Assembly (NCBI RefSeq): GCF_042652785.1
Contig: NZ_JBHSHD010000017.1
Span: 1 to 64,000, forward strand
Reading direction: 5' to 3'
Source: Dokdonella_A ginsengisoli
GTDB lineage: Bacteria > Pseudomonadota > Gammaproteobacteria > Xanthomonadales > Rhodanobacteraceae
Length of the DNA: 64,000 bases
A model generated the notes under the pieces. That model ran no database searches. It saw nothing but the letters and a program-made list of their open reading frames with translations, and was not told the origin of the DNA. A program made the position numbers and the translations under genes. This document shows, one piece after another, positions 52,471 to 62,044 of the stretch (position 1 is its first letter; every line of letters begins with the position of its first letter).

Positions 52471-53901
52471 TCAGCCGGCGTGGATCCGGTAGCACGGCAC
52501 GTAGCGCGAACCGGGCAGCTTCATGCGCTGCTGCGCGACGAAGCTGGCGAGCAGCGCGTCCAGCGCCTGCATGATCTCGCGGTCGCCGTTGATCTCGAAC
52601 ACGCCGTACTTCTCGATCGCGCGCATGCCCTCCTCCTTGACGTTGCCGGCGACGATGCCCGAGAACGCGCGGCGCAGGTCGGCGGCCAGCCGGTGCGGCG
52701 GCTGTTCGCGATGCAGGTTCAGCGCGGCCATCGCCGCATGCGTGGGCTGGAACGGCAGCTGGAACTCGCGCTCGATGTTCAGGGCCCAGTTGAAGAAGAA
52801 GGCGTCCTTGTTGTCGAGGCGGTACTGCCGCACGCGCTCGACGCCCTTGCGGACCTGGCGCGCGACCTCGCGCGGATCGTCGACGACGATCCTGTAGTGC
52901 CGCGCCACTTCGTCGCCGAGCGCCAGGCGCAGGAAGCGGTCGATCTGCTCGAAATAGGCGGCCGATTCGCGCGGACCGGTGAAGATCAGCGGGAACGGCA
53001 GGCTCGCGTTGTCCGGGTGCAGCAGGATGCCGAGCAGGTAGAGGATTTCCTCGGCCGTGCCGACGCCGCCCGGGAAGACGATGATCGAGTGCGCGATGCG
53101 GACGAAGGCCTCCAGGCGCTTCTCGATGTCCGGCATGATCACCAGGTGGTTGACGATCGGGTTCGGCGACTCGGCCGCGATGATGCCGGGCTCGGTGATG
53201 CCGATGTAGCGGTTCGTCCGGCGGCGCTGCTTCGCGTGAGCGATCGTCGCGCCCTTCATCGGTCCCTTCATCGCGCCGGGGCCGCAGCCGGTGCAGATGT
53301 CGAGCGCACGCAGGCCCAGCTCGTAGCCCACGCGCTTGGTGTAGAGATATTCCTCGCGATTGATCGAGTGGCCGCCCCAGCAGACCACCAGGTTCGGATC
53401 GACGTTCGGGCGCAGCACACGCGCGTTGCGCAGGATCTCGAACACCGCGTGGGTGATGCCCGGCGAATCGTCCAGCTCGAAGCCGCCCGCCTCGATCTGC
53501 ATCGCGACATAGACGATGTCGCGCACAACCGCGAACAGCAGCTCGTTGACGCCGCGGATGACCTGGCCGTCGACGAAGGCCTCGGCCGGCGCGTGCTTCA
53601 GCTCCAGCTTGATGCCGCGGTCCTGCTGCAGGATCTGGATGTCGAAGTCCGGATAGCGCTCGAGCAGGGCGCGCGCGTCGTCGCTGGCCGTGCCCTGGGT
53701 CAGCACGGCCAGCGCGCAGCGGCGCAGCAGCTCGTGCAGGCCGCCCGCGCCGGCGTCGCGCAGCCGCGCGACTTCGTGACGCGACAGCACGTCGAGACCG
53801 CCGGCCGCCGGCGAGATGCGCGCGCTGGCGGTCGCCGCGGGTGTCGGCTCCGCGTGCCTGATCGGTTTCGGTTCGGTGGTCGAACCCGGCTCCGTGCTCA
53901 T
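52471..53901 (-). CDS. ppnN: Pyrimidine/purine nucleotide 5'-monophosphate nucleosidase
   Basis: A 476-residue LOG-family enzyme (E. coli YgdH/PpnN) that splits nucleoside monophosphates to base and ribose 5-phosphate; in E. coli it binds (p)ppGpp. The LOG core has CTGCGPGAMKGPMKGATIAH and FPGGVGTAEEILYLL; the N-terminal regulatory part (about 40-150) and C-terminal DUF3412-like part match. The first 35 residues are Pro/Thr-rich. AAGGA lies seven bases before ATG. Confidence 0.93.
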   Translation of the reverse strand: MSTEPGSTTEPKPIRHAEPTPAATASARISPAAGGLDVLSRHEVARLRDAGAGGLHELLRRCALAVLTQGTASDDARALLERYPDFDIQILQQDRGIKLELKHAPAEAFVDGQVIRGVNELLFAVVRDIVYVAMQIEAGGFELDDSPGITHAVFEILRNARVLRPNVDPNLVVCWGGHSINREEYLYTKRVGYELGLRALDICTGCGPGAMKGPMKGATIAHAKQRRRTNRYIGITEPGIIAAESPNPIVNHLVIMPDIEKRLEAFVRIAHSIIVFPGGVGTAEEILYLLGILLHPDNASLPFPLIFTGPRESAAYFEQIDRFLRLALGDEVARHYRIVVDDPREVARQVRKGVERVRQYRLDNKDAFFFNWALNIEREFQLPFQPTHAAMAALNLHREQPPHRLAADLRRAFSGIVAGNVKEEGMRAIEKYGVFEINGDREIMQALDALLASFVAQQRMKLPGSRYVPCYRIHAG

Positions 53902-54048
53902 GTGATATTCCTTCGCGATGGCGGCTGGCGCCGCATGGGACTGCTAGCAATGCCATCTGCAGCCCTTTCGGTCAAGTCCGAAAAAGAAACGGCCGAAGGA
54001 ATCTCGGCCGTTTGCACACTCGACACTGGGCGAATCCGGAATCTTGCG

Positions 54049-54537
54049 TTATCGGCATTGAAGCTCGATGGCCTGATAGGAGGCGCCTTCAACTGCGTCA
54101 TTTGGGCAGGTCGCGGGGTCCGGCGGCAAGGATGGACTGCAGGAGCCGAGATAGTACATGTACCTGCGATAGTCGACGTTGACGGCAAAAGCCCCAACGA
54201 CGGAACACGAGCCCGCCACCTGTCCCTGACTGGCCACGCCGCCTATGGCGTAGGCAAATCCGCCGCACTCTCCGTTTTGCCTCGTATTGCAACTACCGAT
54301 CTGCTGATAGATGTTGCCGAGCGCGGCATCCGAATTCTGCACCCAGCCCCTGGCCGCGTCCGTCGGACAGGGAGGCTGGCCGGTACCCGAATAGGGAGGA
54401 GCGCACTGGTTCGTGTAGGAGTAGCCGTATTCGTCCACCCAGTATTCACTGCGTCCGGTGGTGGTCCAGGATGCGCCGTACGCAACATCCGCAAAACCAC
54501 AAATCAGCAATGCAAGTGAAGCAGATAATGCCTTCAT
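54049..54537 (-). CDS. Orphan secreted Cys-rich protein in lower-GC DNA
   Basis: A 162-residue protein with signal peptide (ALLICGFADVAYGA, cleavage near 21). The mature part has eight Cys (45, 57, 83, 91, 111, 133, 144, 161) and is rich in Gly, Ser and Tyr (YWVDEYGYSYTNQC). GGAGGG lies just before ATG. The codons are visibly less GC-rich than neighbours, and the upstream 150 bases are AT-rich, suggesting recent acquisition. No family recognised. Confidence 0.7.
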   Translation of the reverse strand: MKALSASLALLICGFADVAYGASWTTTGRSEYWVDEYGYSYTNQCAPPYSGTGQPPCPTDAARGWVQNSDAALGNIYQQIGSCNTRQNGECGGFAYAIGGVASQGQVAGSCSVVGAFAVNVDYRRYMYYLGSCSPSLPPDPATCPNDAVEGASYQAIELQCR

Positions 54538-54686
54538 ATTACCCTCCGGTTTCAATATTCGGAAAAATAAATGAATTGCCGAAAGTAAGGCACTTTCGGT
54601 GAACCGTTCTACCAACCCGGCCCACTCGCGTCAATTGATTGCCGATTTCGATCGTATCCAGAATTACATTAAATAATTTTTTGGGA

Positions 54687-54717
54687 AAAAAAAACGGCCG
54701 GCGCAAGGCCGGCCGTT
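54687..54717 (-). terminator. Rho-independent terminator of the Oar-like receptor
   Basis: Minus strand: ACGGCCGGC - CTTGC - GCCGGCCGT followed by nine T. It lies 23 bases after the receptor stop codon. Confidence 0.92.
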
Positions 54718-54739
54718 CTCGAACCGCGGGAATGTCCCG

Positions 54740-57700
54740 TCAGAACGTGTAGCGCAGGGTCACCAGCACCGACCAGCGCGACTGGGCGTTGTCGTCCTGC
54801 TTCGTCTGCGCGATCGACTTCGGATCGGTCAGGTTGTAGATGTACTTGCCGTCCGGTCCGACACCGGCGAAGTTTGCCAGCGAGCGGTTGTACGGGAAGT
54901 TCGGGTTGTAGATCTGGCCCCACTTCTTGTTCAGCATGTTGCCGATGTTGAAGAAGTCGAAGCGGATCTCGCCCTTGTTGCCGGCGAACAGGCCCGGTAC
55001 TTCCTGCACGAAGCTCATGTCGAACTGGTTGACCCAGGACGACGTCGCACCGTTGCGCGAAACCACGCCGCCCTGGTGGTTGCGCAGATAGTCGTTGCCC
55101 TTGATGAAGGCGTAGAACTGGTCGATCTGCGCCTGCGTCGTGCCCGGCGTGAAGCTCACGTCGCCCGGACGCGGCACGTAGAACACGTCGTTGCCGCGGA
55201 TGCCGTCGCCGTTCATGTCGTTGGCGAAGGTCCAGGTGTAGGGCTGACCCGAGTTGATGTTCCACACGCCCGAGACGCTGGTCGTGTAGTCACCGAAGAA
55301 CTTGTGCTGCCAGGTCAGCGCGGTCAGGAAGCGCAGACGGATGTCGTAGTTCGAACGACGCGCGACGTCCTCGTTCGGGTTGTACGTCGGACGGCTGTTG
55401 TAGTTGCTGAACGCCTGGCTCGACGTGCCCGGATTCACTTCGGTCGAGCGGCCGTAGGTCAGCGCCATCGTGCCGAACCAGTTTTCCGAGTACGGCTTGC
55501 GCAGCGACAGGGTCAGGTAGTTCGACTCGCCCTTGCGCGTGTTGGTCAGGTAGGTCGAGCTGGCGCCGAAGCCCGGATTGTTGCCGGCGCGCTGGTTCGC
55601 GGAGTAGCCCGTCGGGCTGTTGGAGCCGACCGGATTGCCGTTGCGGTCCAGGAAGTTGGCCGGATTCAGGCCGGCATTGGTCCAGTAGTTGATGCGCCCG
55701 TCCGGCAGGAAGCCGTTGCCCGGTCCGAGGTTGATCGCGTTGTACTGGATCGCGTTGCGCACGCCGACGTGGGCGAACTCGACCGTACCGATCAGGCCCC
55801 ACCACGGCAGCTCGCGGTCGAAGGCGAGGCCGATCTTCAGCGCGGTCGGCAGCTTCATGTCCTTGTCGACGACGTCGACAGTCTGCTGCGCGCCGGCGCT
55901 GCCGGGCGGATCCTGCGTGAACGGATCCGGATTGAAGCAGCACTGCGAAGACTGTCCGGACGGCGGACGGATGTCGAACGTCTGCAGCGTGATGCCGTTG
56001 TTGGTGAACGGATTGGCCAGCCACACCGCCGGCGTCACGCCCTGCACGATGCCGATGCCGCCGCGCAGCTGCGTCTTGCGCTCGGTGTCGAAATCGTAGT
56101 TGAACGACATGCGCGGCTCGAGCACGCCGTTGCCGTTGATCGTGCCCTGGTTCGAGTAGCCGAACGCGTTGCGGAACCGCTCATTGGCGACCGGGCGGTC
56201 CGGCACGCGCGGGATGTCCCAGCGCAGGCCGTACTGCAGCGAGAGCTGCGGGGTGATCTGCCAGGTGTCCTGCGCGAACAGGCCCCACTGGTCGAGGCGG
56301 AACTGCGCGGCGATGCTGTTGATGTCGCCGTTGGTCGGCCGGTACAGCGAGAAGCGCGAATAGTTGCCCGCGGCGAAATCGTCGATGCTGTTGAACTCGT
56401 AGGCGCCGAATTCGGTGCGGCCGAACAGGTTGAAGAACTTGTCGCGCTGGAAGTCGGCACCGATCTTGATCGTGTGGTCGCCGAGGAACCAGTTGCCGGC
56501 GAGGAAGCCGGACAGCGTCTTCACGCCGAGCACGTTGTAGTGACGGAACTCGTCCTCACCGAGGTAGACCGCCGTGCTCGAATTGTTCGGACCGAGCGCG
56601 ATGCGCACCTGCGGCTGCTGCGCCAGCGTGGTCGGCGTCGAGTCGTACTTCGACCACGAGAACGACGCCTCGGTCGAGAACGTATCGGTCCAGTCGTCGT
56701 ACAGGTTCAGGACGTAGTTCTCGAGATTGCGGTTCTGCGTGTACCAGTTGCTGGACAGGTTCAGGCGCGTGCGGCTGGGCGAGTTGAAGAGCGGCTGTTC
56801 GCTCTTGGTCTTGGAGTAGCGGAAGCTGGCGCGGTGGCCGTCGGCGATGTTCCAGTCCAGCTTGCCGAGCCAGAGCTTGTTTTCCTGGTCCGCATTCGAC
56901 GCGTTCAGGTCACCCGGCTTCATGCCGTAGCCGTTGGCGATGTCGACGATGCGGTCGAGGTCGTCCTGCGAGATGTTGACGATGTTGCCGCGGCCCGAGC
57001 CGATCGGACCGAAGTCCGGCGCCGGCGCCAGGGTCTTGGATTCTTCGTAGCTCAGGAAGAAGAACAGCGTGTCCTTGATGATCGGACCGCCGAGCGTGGC
57101 GCCGTAGGTCTTCTTCGCGTCGTAGCCGGTGAATTCGGCCGGCTCGTCGCTGGTCAGGTCCTTCGCGTTGGTGTACGCGTAATAGGCGCTGCCGTGGAAG
57201 TCGTTGGTGCCCGACTTCGTCACGATGTTGATGTTGGCGCCGACCGCACGCTTGTTGGTCACGTCGAAGTTCGCGGTCGAGATGTTGTATTCCTCGATCG
57301 CGTCGAACGACAGCGGCTGGTTCAGCGACGGCAGGCCGTTCGGCTCGAGGCCGAACGAGTCGTTCGTCGCGACGCCATCGATCGTGATGTTGTTGTAGCG
57401 GCTGTTCTGACCGAGCGCGGAGATTTCGCCGCGGCCCTTGTTGGTCAGGTTGATGTTCGGATTCAGGCGCGCGATGTCCTGGATCGAGCGACCCGGATTC
57501 GGGATCAGCTTCAGTTCGCGCTGCGAGACGTTCGTGCTCAGGCCCTTGTTGTCGGCCTGGAAGACCGCGCCCGGCGCCGCCGCGGTGACGGTCAGGCCCG
57601 CCAGCTCGGTCGCGTCGCCACCACCGCTGCCCCCGGCGGTCAGGTTCAGCGTGGTTTCCTCGGCCAGCTTCAGGTAGACGTCGCCCTGATCGGCCTTCTC

Positions 57701-57970
57701 GCCGTGGTCGCCGGAGGCCTTGACCTCGAACGGACCGCCGACGCGCAGACCCTGCGCGGAGTAGCGGCCGTCGGCATCGGTCAGCACCGTACGGGAGCTG
57801 CCCGACGGCACGTGGATGATTTCGACGCTGGCGCCGACGATCGGCTTGCCGGCGGCGTCGACCACGCGGCCGGCGATGGACGACGATGTGTTCTGCGCAA
57901 ACGCGCTGGAAACCGCGCAAAGCGAGGCGATGGCGAACGGCAGGAGCCGCATCCGAAGTGGCTTGTTCAT
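54740..57970 (-). CDS. Oar-like TonB-dependent receptor with CarboxypepD regulatory-like domain
   Basis: A 1076-residue outer-membrane protein. Signal peptide (FAIASLCAVSSAFA), then a carboxypeptidase-regulatory-like Ig domain (about 30-110, IAGRVVDAAGKPIVGASVEI), a plug (about 140-260, TKSGTNDFHGSAYYAYT) and a large beta-barrel ending VTLRYTF. Proteins of this Oar type occur in many copies in Lysobacterales and Myxococcales; in Myxococcus xanthus Oar is needed for PopC protease secretion and development. ATG at 57968-57970 starts the signal peptide. Its ligand is unknown. Confidence 0.92.
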   Translation of the reverse strand: MNKPLRMRLLPFAIASLCAVSSAFAQNTSSSIAGRVVDAAGKPIVGASVEIIHVPSGSSRTVLTDADGRYSAQGLRVGGPFEVKASGDHGEKADQGDVYLKLAEETTLNLTAGGSGGGDATELAGLTVTAAAPGAVFQADNKGLSTNVSQRELKLIPNPGRSIQDIARLNPNINLTNKGRGEISALGQNSRYNNITIDGVATNDSFGLEPNGLPSLNQPLSFDAIEEYNISTANFDVTNKRAVGANINIVTKSGTNDFHGSAYYAYTNAKDLTSDEPAEFTGYDAKKTYGATLGGPIIKDTLFFFLSYEESKTLAPAPDFGPIGSGRGNIVNISQDDLDRIVDIANGYGMKPGDLNASNADQENKLWLGKLDWNIADGHRASFRYSKTKSEQPLFNSPSRTRLNLSSNWYTQNRNLENYVLNLYDDWTDTFSTEASFSWSKYDSTPTTLAQQPQVRIALGPNNSSTAVYLGEDEFRHYNVLGVKTLSGFLAGNWFLGDHTIKIGADFQRDKFFNLFGRTEFGAYEFNSIDDFAAGNYSRFSLYRPTNGDINSIAAQFRLDQWGLFAQDTWQITPQLSLQYGLRWDIPRVPDRPVANERFRNAFGYSNQGTINGNGVLEPRMSFNYDFDTERKTQLRGGIGIVQGVTPAVWLANPFTNNGITLQTFDIRPPSGQSSQCCFNPDPFTQDPPGSAGAQQTVDVVDKDMKLPTALKIGLAFDRELPWWGLIGTVEFAHVGVRNAIQYNAINLGPGNGFLPDGRINYWTNAGLNPANFLDRNGNPVGSNSPTGYSANQRAGNNPGFGASSTYLTNTRKGESNYLTLSLRKPYSENWFGTMALTYGRSTEVNPGTSSQAFSNYNSRPTYNPNEDVARRSNYDIRLRFLTALTWQHKFFGDYTTSVSGVWNINSGQPYTWTFANDMNGDGIRGNDVFYVPRPGDVSFTPGTTQAQIDQFYAFIKGNDYLRNHQGGVVSRNGATSSWVNQFDMSFVQEVPGLFAGNKGEIRFDFFNIGNMLNKKWGQIYNPNFPYNRSLANFAGVGPDGKYIYNLTDPKSIAQTKQDDNAQSRWSVLVTLRYTF

Positions 57971-58149
57971 TGCTGCTAGTCCCTCACTGCATCTGAAGAT
58001 TGCGGACACAAAAGCCGCCACCCGAGGCTTCCCGCAGAAGCCCCTATGGCGAGCGATGGATTCTTGCTACCCCGAAACGACCCGACGGAAACCCCCATCG
58101 GGTAAGGCTTAACTGCAGTTTAACAGCGAATGATGACGGTTTTGTAACG

Positions 58150-59901
58150 TCAGGCCAGATTTTGCTGCGCCGCGTCAGGTCCGCGCGCCCCGTCGATGTA
58201 GCGGGCGCGCTTGATCGGCCGCAGATGCGCCAGATCCAGGCGCACCAGCCCGTCGACGCAGCCGCCGAAGGCCGGATCGACGCCGAAGTCCAAGAACCGC
58301 ACCCCGGCGGGCTCGCACAGGTCCGCGTACTGGCGGTACAGGGTCGGCAGCTGCGCCTTCATGTCGGCCAGACGCTGCTTCAGGATGCTCAGGCCTTCGC
58401 CCGGCGAGCGCCCGGCCCAGTCCGCGTGCGCGGCATCGGCAATGGACCTGGAGATGACAAAAGGATTGCGAGCCTGCGCCAGCTGCTCGTGGTCGCGGAA
58501 ATAGTGGCCGTGGTAATGCACGATCCATTCGCGCGCCTCCGGCGGCAGCGAGGCGCTCAGGCTGACCGGGCCGAACAGGTAACGGACCTCGGGCCGCTTG
58601 CGCAGATAGGCGCCGATGCCCTGCCACAGGTAATCCAGGCTGCGCGAGCCCCAGTAGGCGGGCTGCACGAAGCTGCGTCCCAGCTCGACCGCCTCCGGCA
58701 GGAAGGCCTGCGCCTCGGGGGCGTAGTCGAACAGGCTGGCCGAGTACAGGCCGTCGAGGCCGCGCTCGCGCAGGATCGTGCCGGCCTCGCCGAGCCGGTA
58801 GGCGCCGACGATCGCCAGCGCCTGCTCGTCCCAGAGCACGACGTGGCGGTACCAGGCGTCGTAGCGGTCGAGGTCGCGGCGCGCGCCGGTGCCCTCGCCG
58901 ACGCGGCGGAACGCCAGTTCGCGCAGCCGGCCGATCTCGCGCAGGGCCGGATCGTCGGGACGCGCGTCGAGCAGCAGGATCTGCTTGCCGTCGTTGGTGC
59001 GGCCGAGCACTTCGGCCGCCTGCAGCGCGCGGCGCACCTCCAGCGGCGACTCCGGATGCGCCACGGCGGCGGAGGTCGGAAACACGGTCGGGCGCCGATG
59101 CGCCAGCCGGTAGACGTGGCGGCGCATGTGCGTGGCGATCTGCGCGGCGTCCAGGTTCGAGCGCGTCAGCGCCGAGGTCGGCACGATCTCGCCGACCTGG
59201 AAGTCGATGCGCGAATTCGCCGCGCCGAACATTTCCCGCGCGAGCAGGAGCATCGCCAGCGGCTTGGCCAGCATCGACACGCCGTAGAACACCGGCGAAT
59301 TGCGCGCCTGGATGTGCACCGGCAGCACCGGCGCACCGGTCTTGAGCGCCAGGCGCGCGAAGCCCGGCGACCATTCCAGATCGCGCACGCCTTTCGAACT
59401 CATGCGCGAGACCTCGCCGGAGGGGAAGACGATCACCGCCTCCTCGCGCTCCAGCGCGCGGTACGCCTCGCGCATGCCGGCCATCGCGCTGCCGTTGCCG
59501 AACACCGGCAGCGGCAGGAACAGCGGCTTGAGCGGCTCGAGCTTCATCAGCACGTCGTTGGCGAGCACCTTGACGTCGCGGCGCACCGAGCCGACCAGCT
59601 GGATCAGGGTCAGCGCGTCCATCGCGCCGAGCGGGTGGTTCGCGACGATGACGACGCGGCCCTCGACCGGGATGTTCTCGCGATCGGTGTTGGCCACGCC
59701 GTAGCCGATCTTCAGGTCGTTCAGCACGAACTCGAGGAAATCGAATCCGGACAGCGATTCCCCGCCCTTGAGAAGCGAGTTGATGCGCTCCTCGCAAGCG
59801 ATCTTGCGCAGCAAGCCGACCACCGGCTGCGAGAACGTGCGCGCGCGGCCTTCCGACAGGCGCGGAAATTTCTCGTAGAACGTGCGTTCAACGCTGATCA
59901 A
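58150..59901 (-). CDS. Fused PlsC-type and GNAT-type acyltransferase (OlsF-like)
   Basis: A 583-residue two-domain protein. The N-terminal half (about 30-270) is a lysophospholipid acyltransferase with HX4D motif NHPLGAMD (His 89-Asp 94), FPSGEVSR and GAPVLPVHI. The C-terminal half (about 310-560) is GNAT-like with VLWDEQALAIVGAYRLG, AVELGRSFVQPAYWGSRSLDYLW and YLFGPVSLSA, as in OlsB/hemolysin-like acyltransferases. This order (O-acyl first, N-acyl second) is that of OlsF, the bifunctional ornithine lipid synthase. Assignment rests on architecture; phospholipid remodelling is the alternative. Confidence 0.75.
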   Translation of the reverse strand: MISVERTFYEKFPRLSEGRARTFSQPVVGLLRKIACEERINSLLKGGESLSGFDFLEFVLNDLKIGYGVANTDRENIPVEGRVVIVANHPLGAMDALTLIQLVGSVRRDVKVLANDVLMKLEPLKPLFLPLPVFGNGSAMAGMREAYRALEREEAVIVFPSGEVSRMSSKGVRDLEWSPGFARLALKTGAPVLPVHIQARNSPVFYGVSMLAKPLAMLLLAREMFGAANSRIDFQVGEIVPTSALTRSNLDAAQIATHMRRHVYRLAHRRPTVFPTSAAVAHPESPLEVRRALQAAEVLGRTNDGKQILLLDARPDDPALREIGRLRELAFRRVGEGTGARRDLDRYDAWYRHVVLWDEQALAIVGAYRLGEAGTILRERGLDGLYSASLFDYAPEAQAFLPEAVELGRSFVQPAYWGSRSLDYLWQGIGAYLRKRPEVRYLFGPVSLSASLPPEAREWIVHYHGHYFRDHEQLAQARNPFVISRSIADAAHADWAGRSPGEGLSILKQRLADMKAQLPTLYRQYADLCEPAGVRFLDFGVDPAFGGCVDGLVRLDLAHLRPIKRARYIDGARGPDAAQQNLA

Positions 59902-60030
59902 GGCCCCACCTCTCGGATCGTCCGGAGCACGCTAGCGCCCCCGTATTACAACAACTTTGCGCGCTTGCGCGATGTGACGCGGGTGGCCGACCGGCCGCCA
60001 GCCGTCACTACCGGACCAGCGGCGCGCTTG

Positions 60031-60630
60031 TCAGTGCACGCCGGCAAGTTTGACATACGCCACCAGGCCATCGAGGAACATCTGCACGGACAGCGCGACC
60101 AGCAGCATGCCCATCAGACGCTCCATCGCGGTCAGCACGCGCGCGCCGAGGATGCGGAACAGGAAGGTCGAGGACAGCAGGATCAGGGCCGTCAGCAGCC
60201 AGGCGACGATCAGGGCCAGGCTCCAGTCCACCGTGCGGCCGGGGTCGCTGTTGGCCAGCAGCATCACGGCGGCGATCGTCGACGGCCCGGCCACCGCCGG
60301 AATCGCCAGCGGAACGATGAACGGCTCGGCCGCCTCGTCGCCGCCGAAGATGCCGTGCTGCGGCGGGAAGATCATGCGCAGTCCAATGATGAACAGGATG
60401 ATGCCGCCGGCGATCGACACCGACTCCTGCTTCAGGTGCATCAGCTGCAGGAGGTACTGCCCGCCGAACAGGAAGGCGAACAGCGTGACCAGCGCGATCA
60501 GCATCTCGCGCACGATCACGAACATGCGCCGGTCCGCCGGCACGGACTTCAGCACGCTGAGGAACAGCGGGATGTTGCCCATCGGGTCCATGATCAGGAA
60601 CAGCAGGACGCCGGCGGACAGCGTGCTCAT
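60031..60630 (-). CDS. MarC-family membrane protein (YhgN-like)
   Basis: A 199-residue protein with six predicted membrane helices. The start MSTLSAGVLLFLIMDPMGN, EPFIVPLAIPAVAGPSTIA and RLMGMLLVALSVQMFLDG match MarC/YhgN. Transport substrate is uncertain (the family is labelled neutral amino-acid transporter). An ATG four codons upstream has a better GGGGGA spacing, but alignment with YhgN favours this start. Confidence 0.9.
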   Translation of the reverse strand: MSTLSAGVLLFLIMDPMGNIPLFLSVLKSVPADRRMFVIVREMLIALVTLFAFLFGGQYLLQLMHLKQESVSIAGGIILFIIGLRMIFPPQHGIFGGDEAAEPFIVPLAIPAVAGPSTIAAVMLLANSDPGRTVDWSLALIVAWLLTALILLSSTFLFRILGARVLTAMERLMGMLLVALSVQMFLDGLVAYVKLAGVH

Positions 60631-60737
60631 TGAACTTCCCATTCGTCCCCCGTGTCGATGCGGCGATCGCGCTGCGCGGCGCGCCGGGCCATTCTAGAGG
60701 CGGCGCGTGGAGCCTTCGCTCGAATGATGTTACCGGC

Positions 60738-61508
60738 TCAGGCCGGCGGACGCAGATCGAGCGCCTTGCCGCGCAGTCCGGCCGCACCGGGACCGAGCAG
60801 CCGGACCACCGCGGCGGCCGCCACGGCCGGCTCCGGGTGGATCAGCGTGTTCTCGCCGTAGTACGCCGCGCGGCGCAGCGCGGTGCGCATCGGCCCGGGC
60901 AGCAGGGCGTGCGTACGGACGCCGGAGCTTTCGGTTTCCTGGTGCAGGATCGAGGCCAGCCCCGCCAGCGCGTGCTTGGCCACGCCGTACCCGCCCCAGA
61001 ACGCCTTGCCGACGCGATCGAGGTCGTCGAACACGAACACGATGGCCGCGTCCGGCGCCTGGCGCAGCAGCGGCAGGCAGGCCTGGGTCAGCAGGGCCGG
61101 CGCGTGCAGGTTGACCTGCTGGGCGCGCGTCCATTCCTCGGGGCTCTGCTGTTCGAACGGCTGCAGGGTGTCGAAGTGCGCCGCCGCATGCACCAGCCCG
61201 TCGAGCCGGCCGCAGCCGCGCTCGATCGCCGCGGCCAGGTCGGCGAAATCCTTGGGCGTCGCTCCGGCCAGGTCCATCGGATAGATCGCCGGTTTCGGCG
61301 CGCCGAGTGCGTCGATCTCGTCGTAGATGCGTTCGAGCGGGCGGACCTTGCGCCCGAGCAGGACCACCGTCGCGCCGGCCGCCGCCGCCGCGAGAGCGGT
61401 GGTGCGGCCAAGACCGCCGGTGGCGCCGGTGACGAGCACGACGCGTTCGCGCAGCGAATCCGCCGCGGGCGGCGCGGAGCCGTCCGCGAAAGGCACCAGA
61501 GGCAGCAC
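60738..61508 (-). CDS. YciK-like short-chain dehydrogenase with Asp at the catalytic Ser position
   Basis: A 256-residue Rossmann-fold protein. Cofactor loop TGATGGLG (27-34), YGVAK giving Tyr 174 and Lys 178 of the active site. The position 13 residues before the Tyr, normally Ser, is Asp (FDDLDRVGKAFWGGYGVAK), so the classical Ser-Tyr-Lys triad is incomplete. GTG start is used because it lies two bases after the grxD stop with AGAAGG seven bases before it. Probably coupled to grxD. Confidence 0.8.
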   Translation of the reverse strand: MLPLVPFADGSAPPAADSLRERVVLVTGATGGLGRTTALAAAAAGATVVLLGRKVRPLERIYDEIDALGAPKPAIYPMDLAGATPKDFADLAAAIERGCGRLDGLVHAAAHFDTLQPFEQQSPEEWTRAQQVNLHAPALLTQACLPLLRQAPDAAIVFVFDDLDRVGKAFWGGYGVAKHALAGLASILHQETESSGVRTHALLPGPMRTALRRAAYYGENTLIHPEPAVAAAAVVRLLGPGAAGLRGKALDLRPPA

Positions 61509-61510
61509 GA

Positions 61511-61828
61511 TCAGGCCTTCTGCGTGTCCTGGACCAAGCGTTCCAGCTCGCCGGACTCGTAGAGTTCGAGCGTGATGTCGCAGCCGCCGATCAGTTCGCC
61601 ATGGATGAACAGCTGCGGGAACGTCGGCCAGTTCGAATAGCGCGGCAGGTTGGCGCGGATCTCCGGGTCTTCCAGCACGTTGACGGAATGGAAGCTCGCG
61701 CCAACCGCCTTCAGCGCCTGCGCCGTGCGGCTGGAGAACCCGCACATGGGGAACTGCGGCGTGCCCTTCATGAACAGCACGATCGGCTGCGATTCGACGG
61801 TGGACTTGATGCGTTCGATGACGTCCAT
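61511..61828 (-). CDS. grxD: Monothiol glutaredoxin Grx4
   Basis: A 105-residue monothiol glutaredoxin with active site CGFS (29-32) in PQFPMCGFSSRT and the GSH-binding NWPTFPQLFIHGELIGGCDI. It carries Fe-S clusters for delivery to apoproteins, often with BolA. It lies upstream of the YciK-like gene, nearly touching, and divergent from sodB. Confidence 0.97.
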   Translation of the reverse strand: MDVIERIKSTVESQPIVLFMKGTPQFPMCGFSSRTAQALKAVGASFHSVNVLEDPEIRANLPRYSNWPTFPQLFIHGELIGGCDITLELYESGELERLVQDTQKA

Positions 61829-62044
61829 GATGGCTCTCGGAAAAAGTGCGGGCGCGGGCGGCGCCGATGGGGCGCATGTTACCAGCTGGCGACATGCGGC
61901 CGCTGCAGCGGGATGCAACCGCAGTCCGGCCGCGAGCTTCTTGTGTCGCCGATGAACGGCTCCGGTTCGAGCTATTGGAAGATCGTGAACGGACTCTTAG
62001 ACTGCAAGACCCGCTTTCCTCACCCACCGGCAAGGAGAACCCGC

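Noticed and set aside
55076..57979. A 967-codon plus-strand open frame antisense to the Oar-like receptor
   Set aside because: Shadow of a well-supported TonB-dependent receptor; the translation has no domain I can recognise and no ribosome-binding site.
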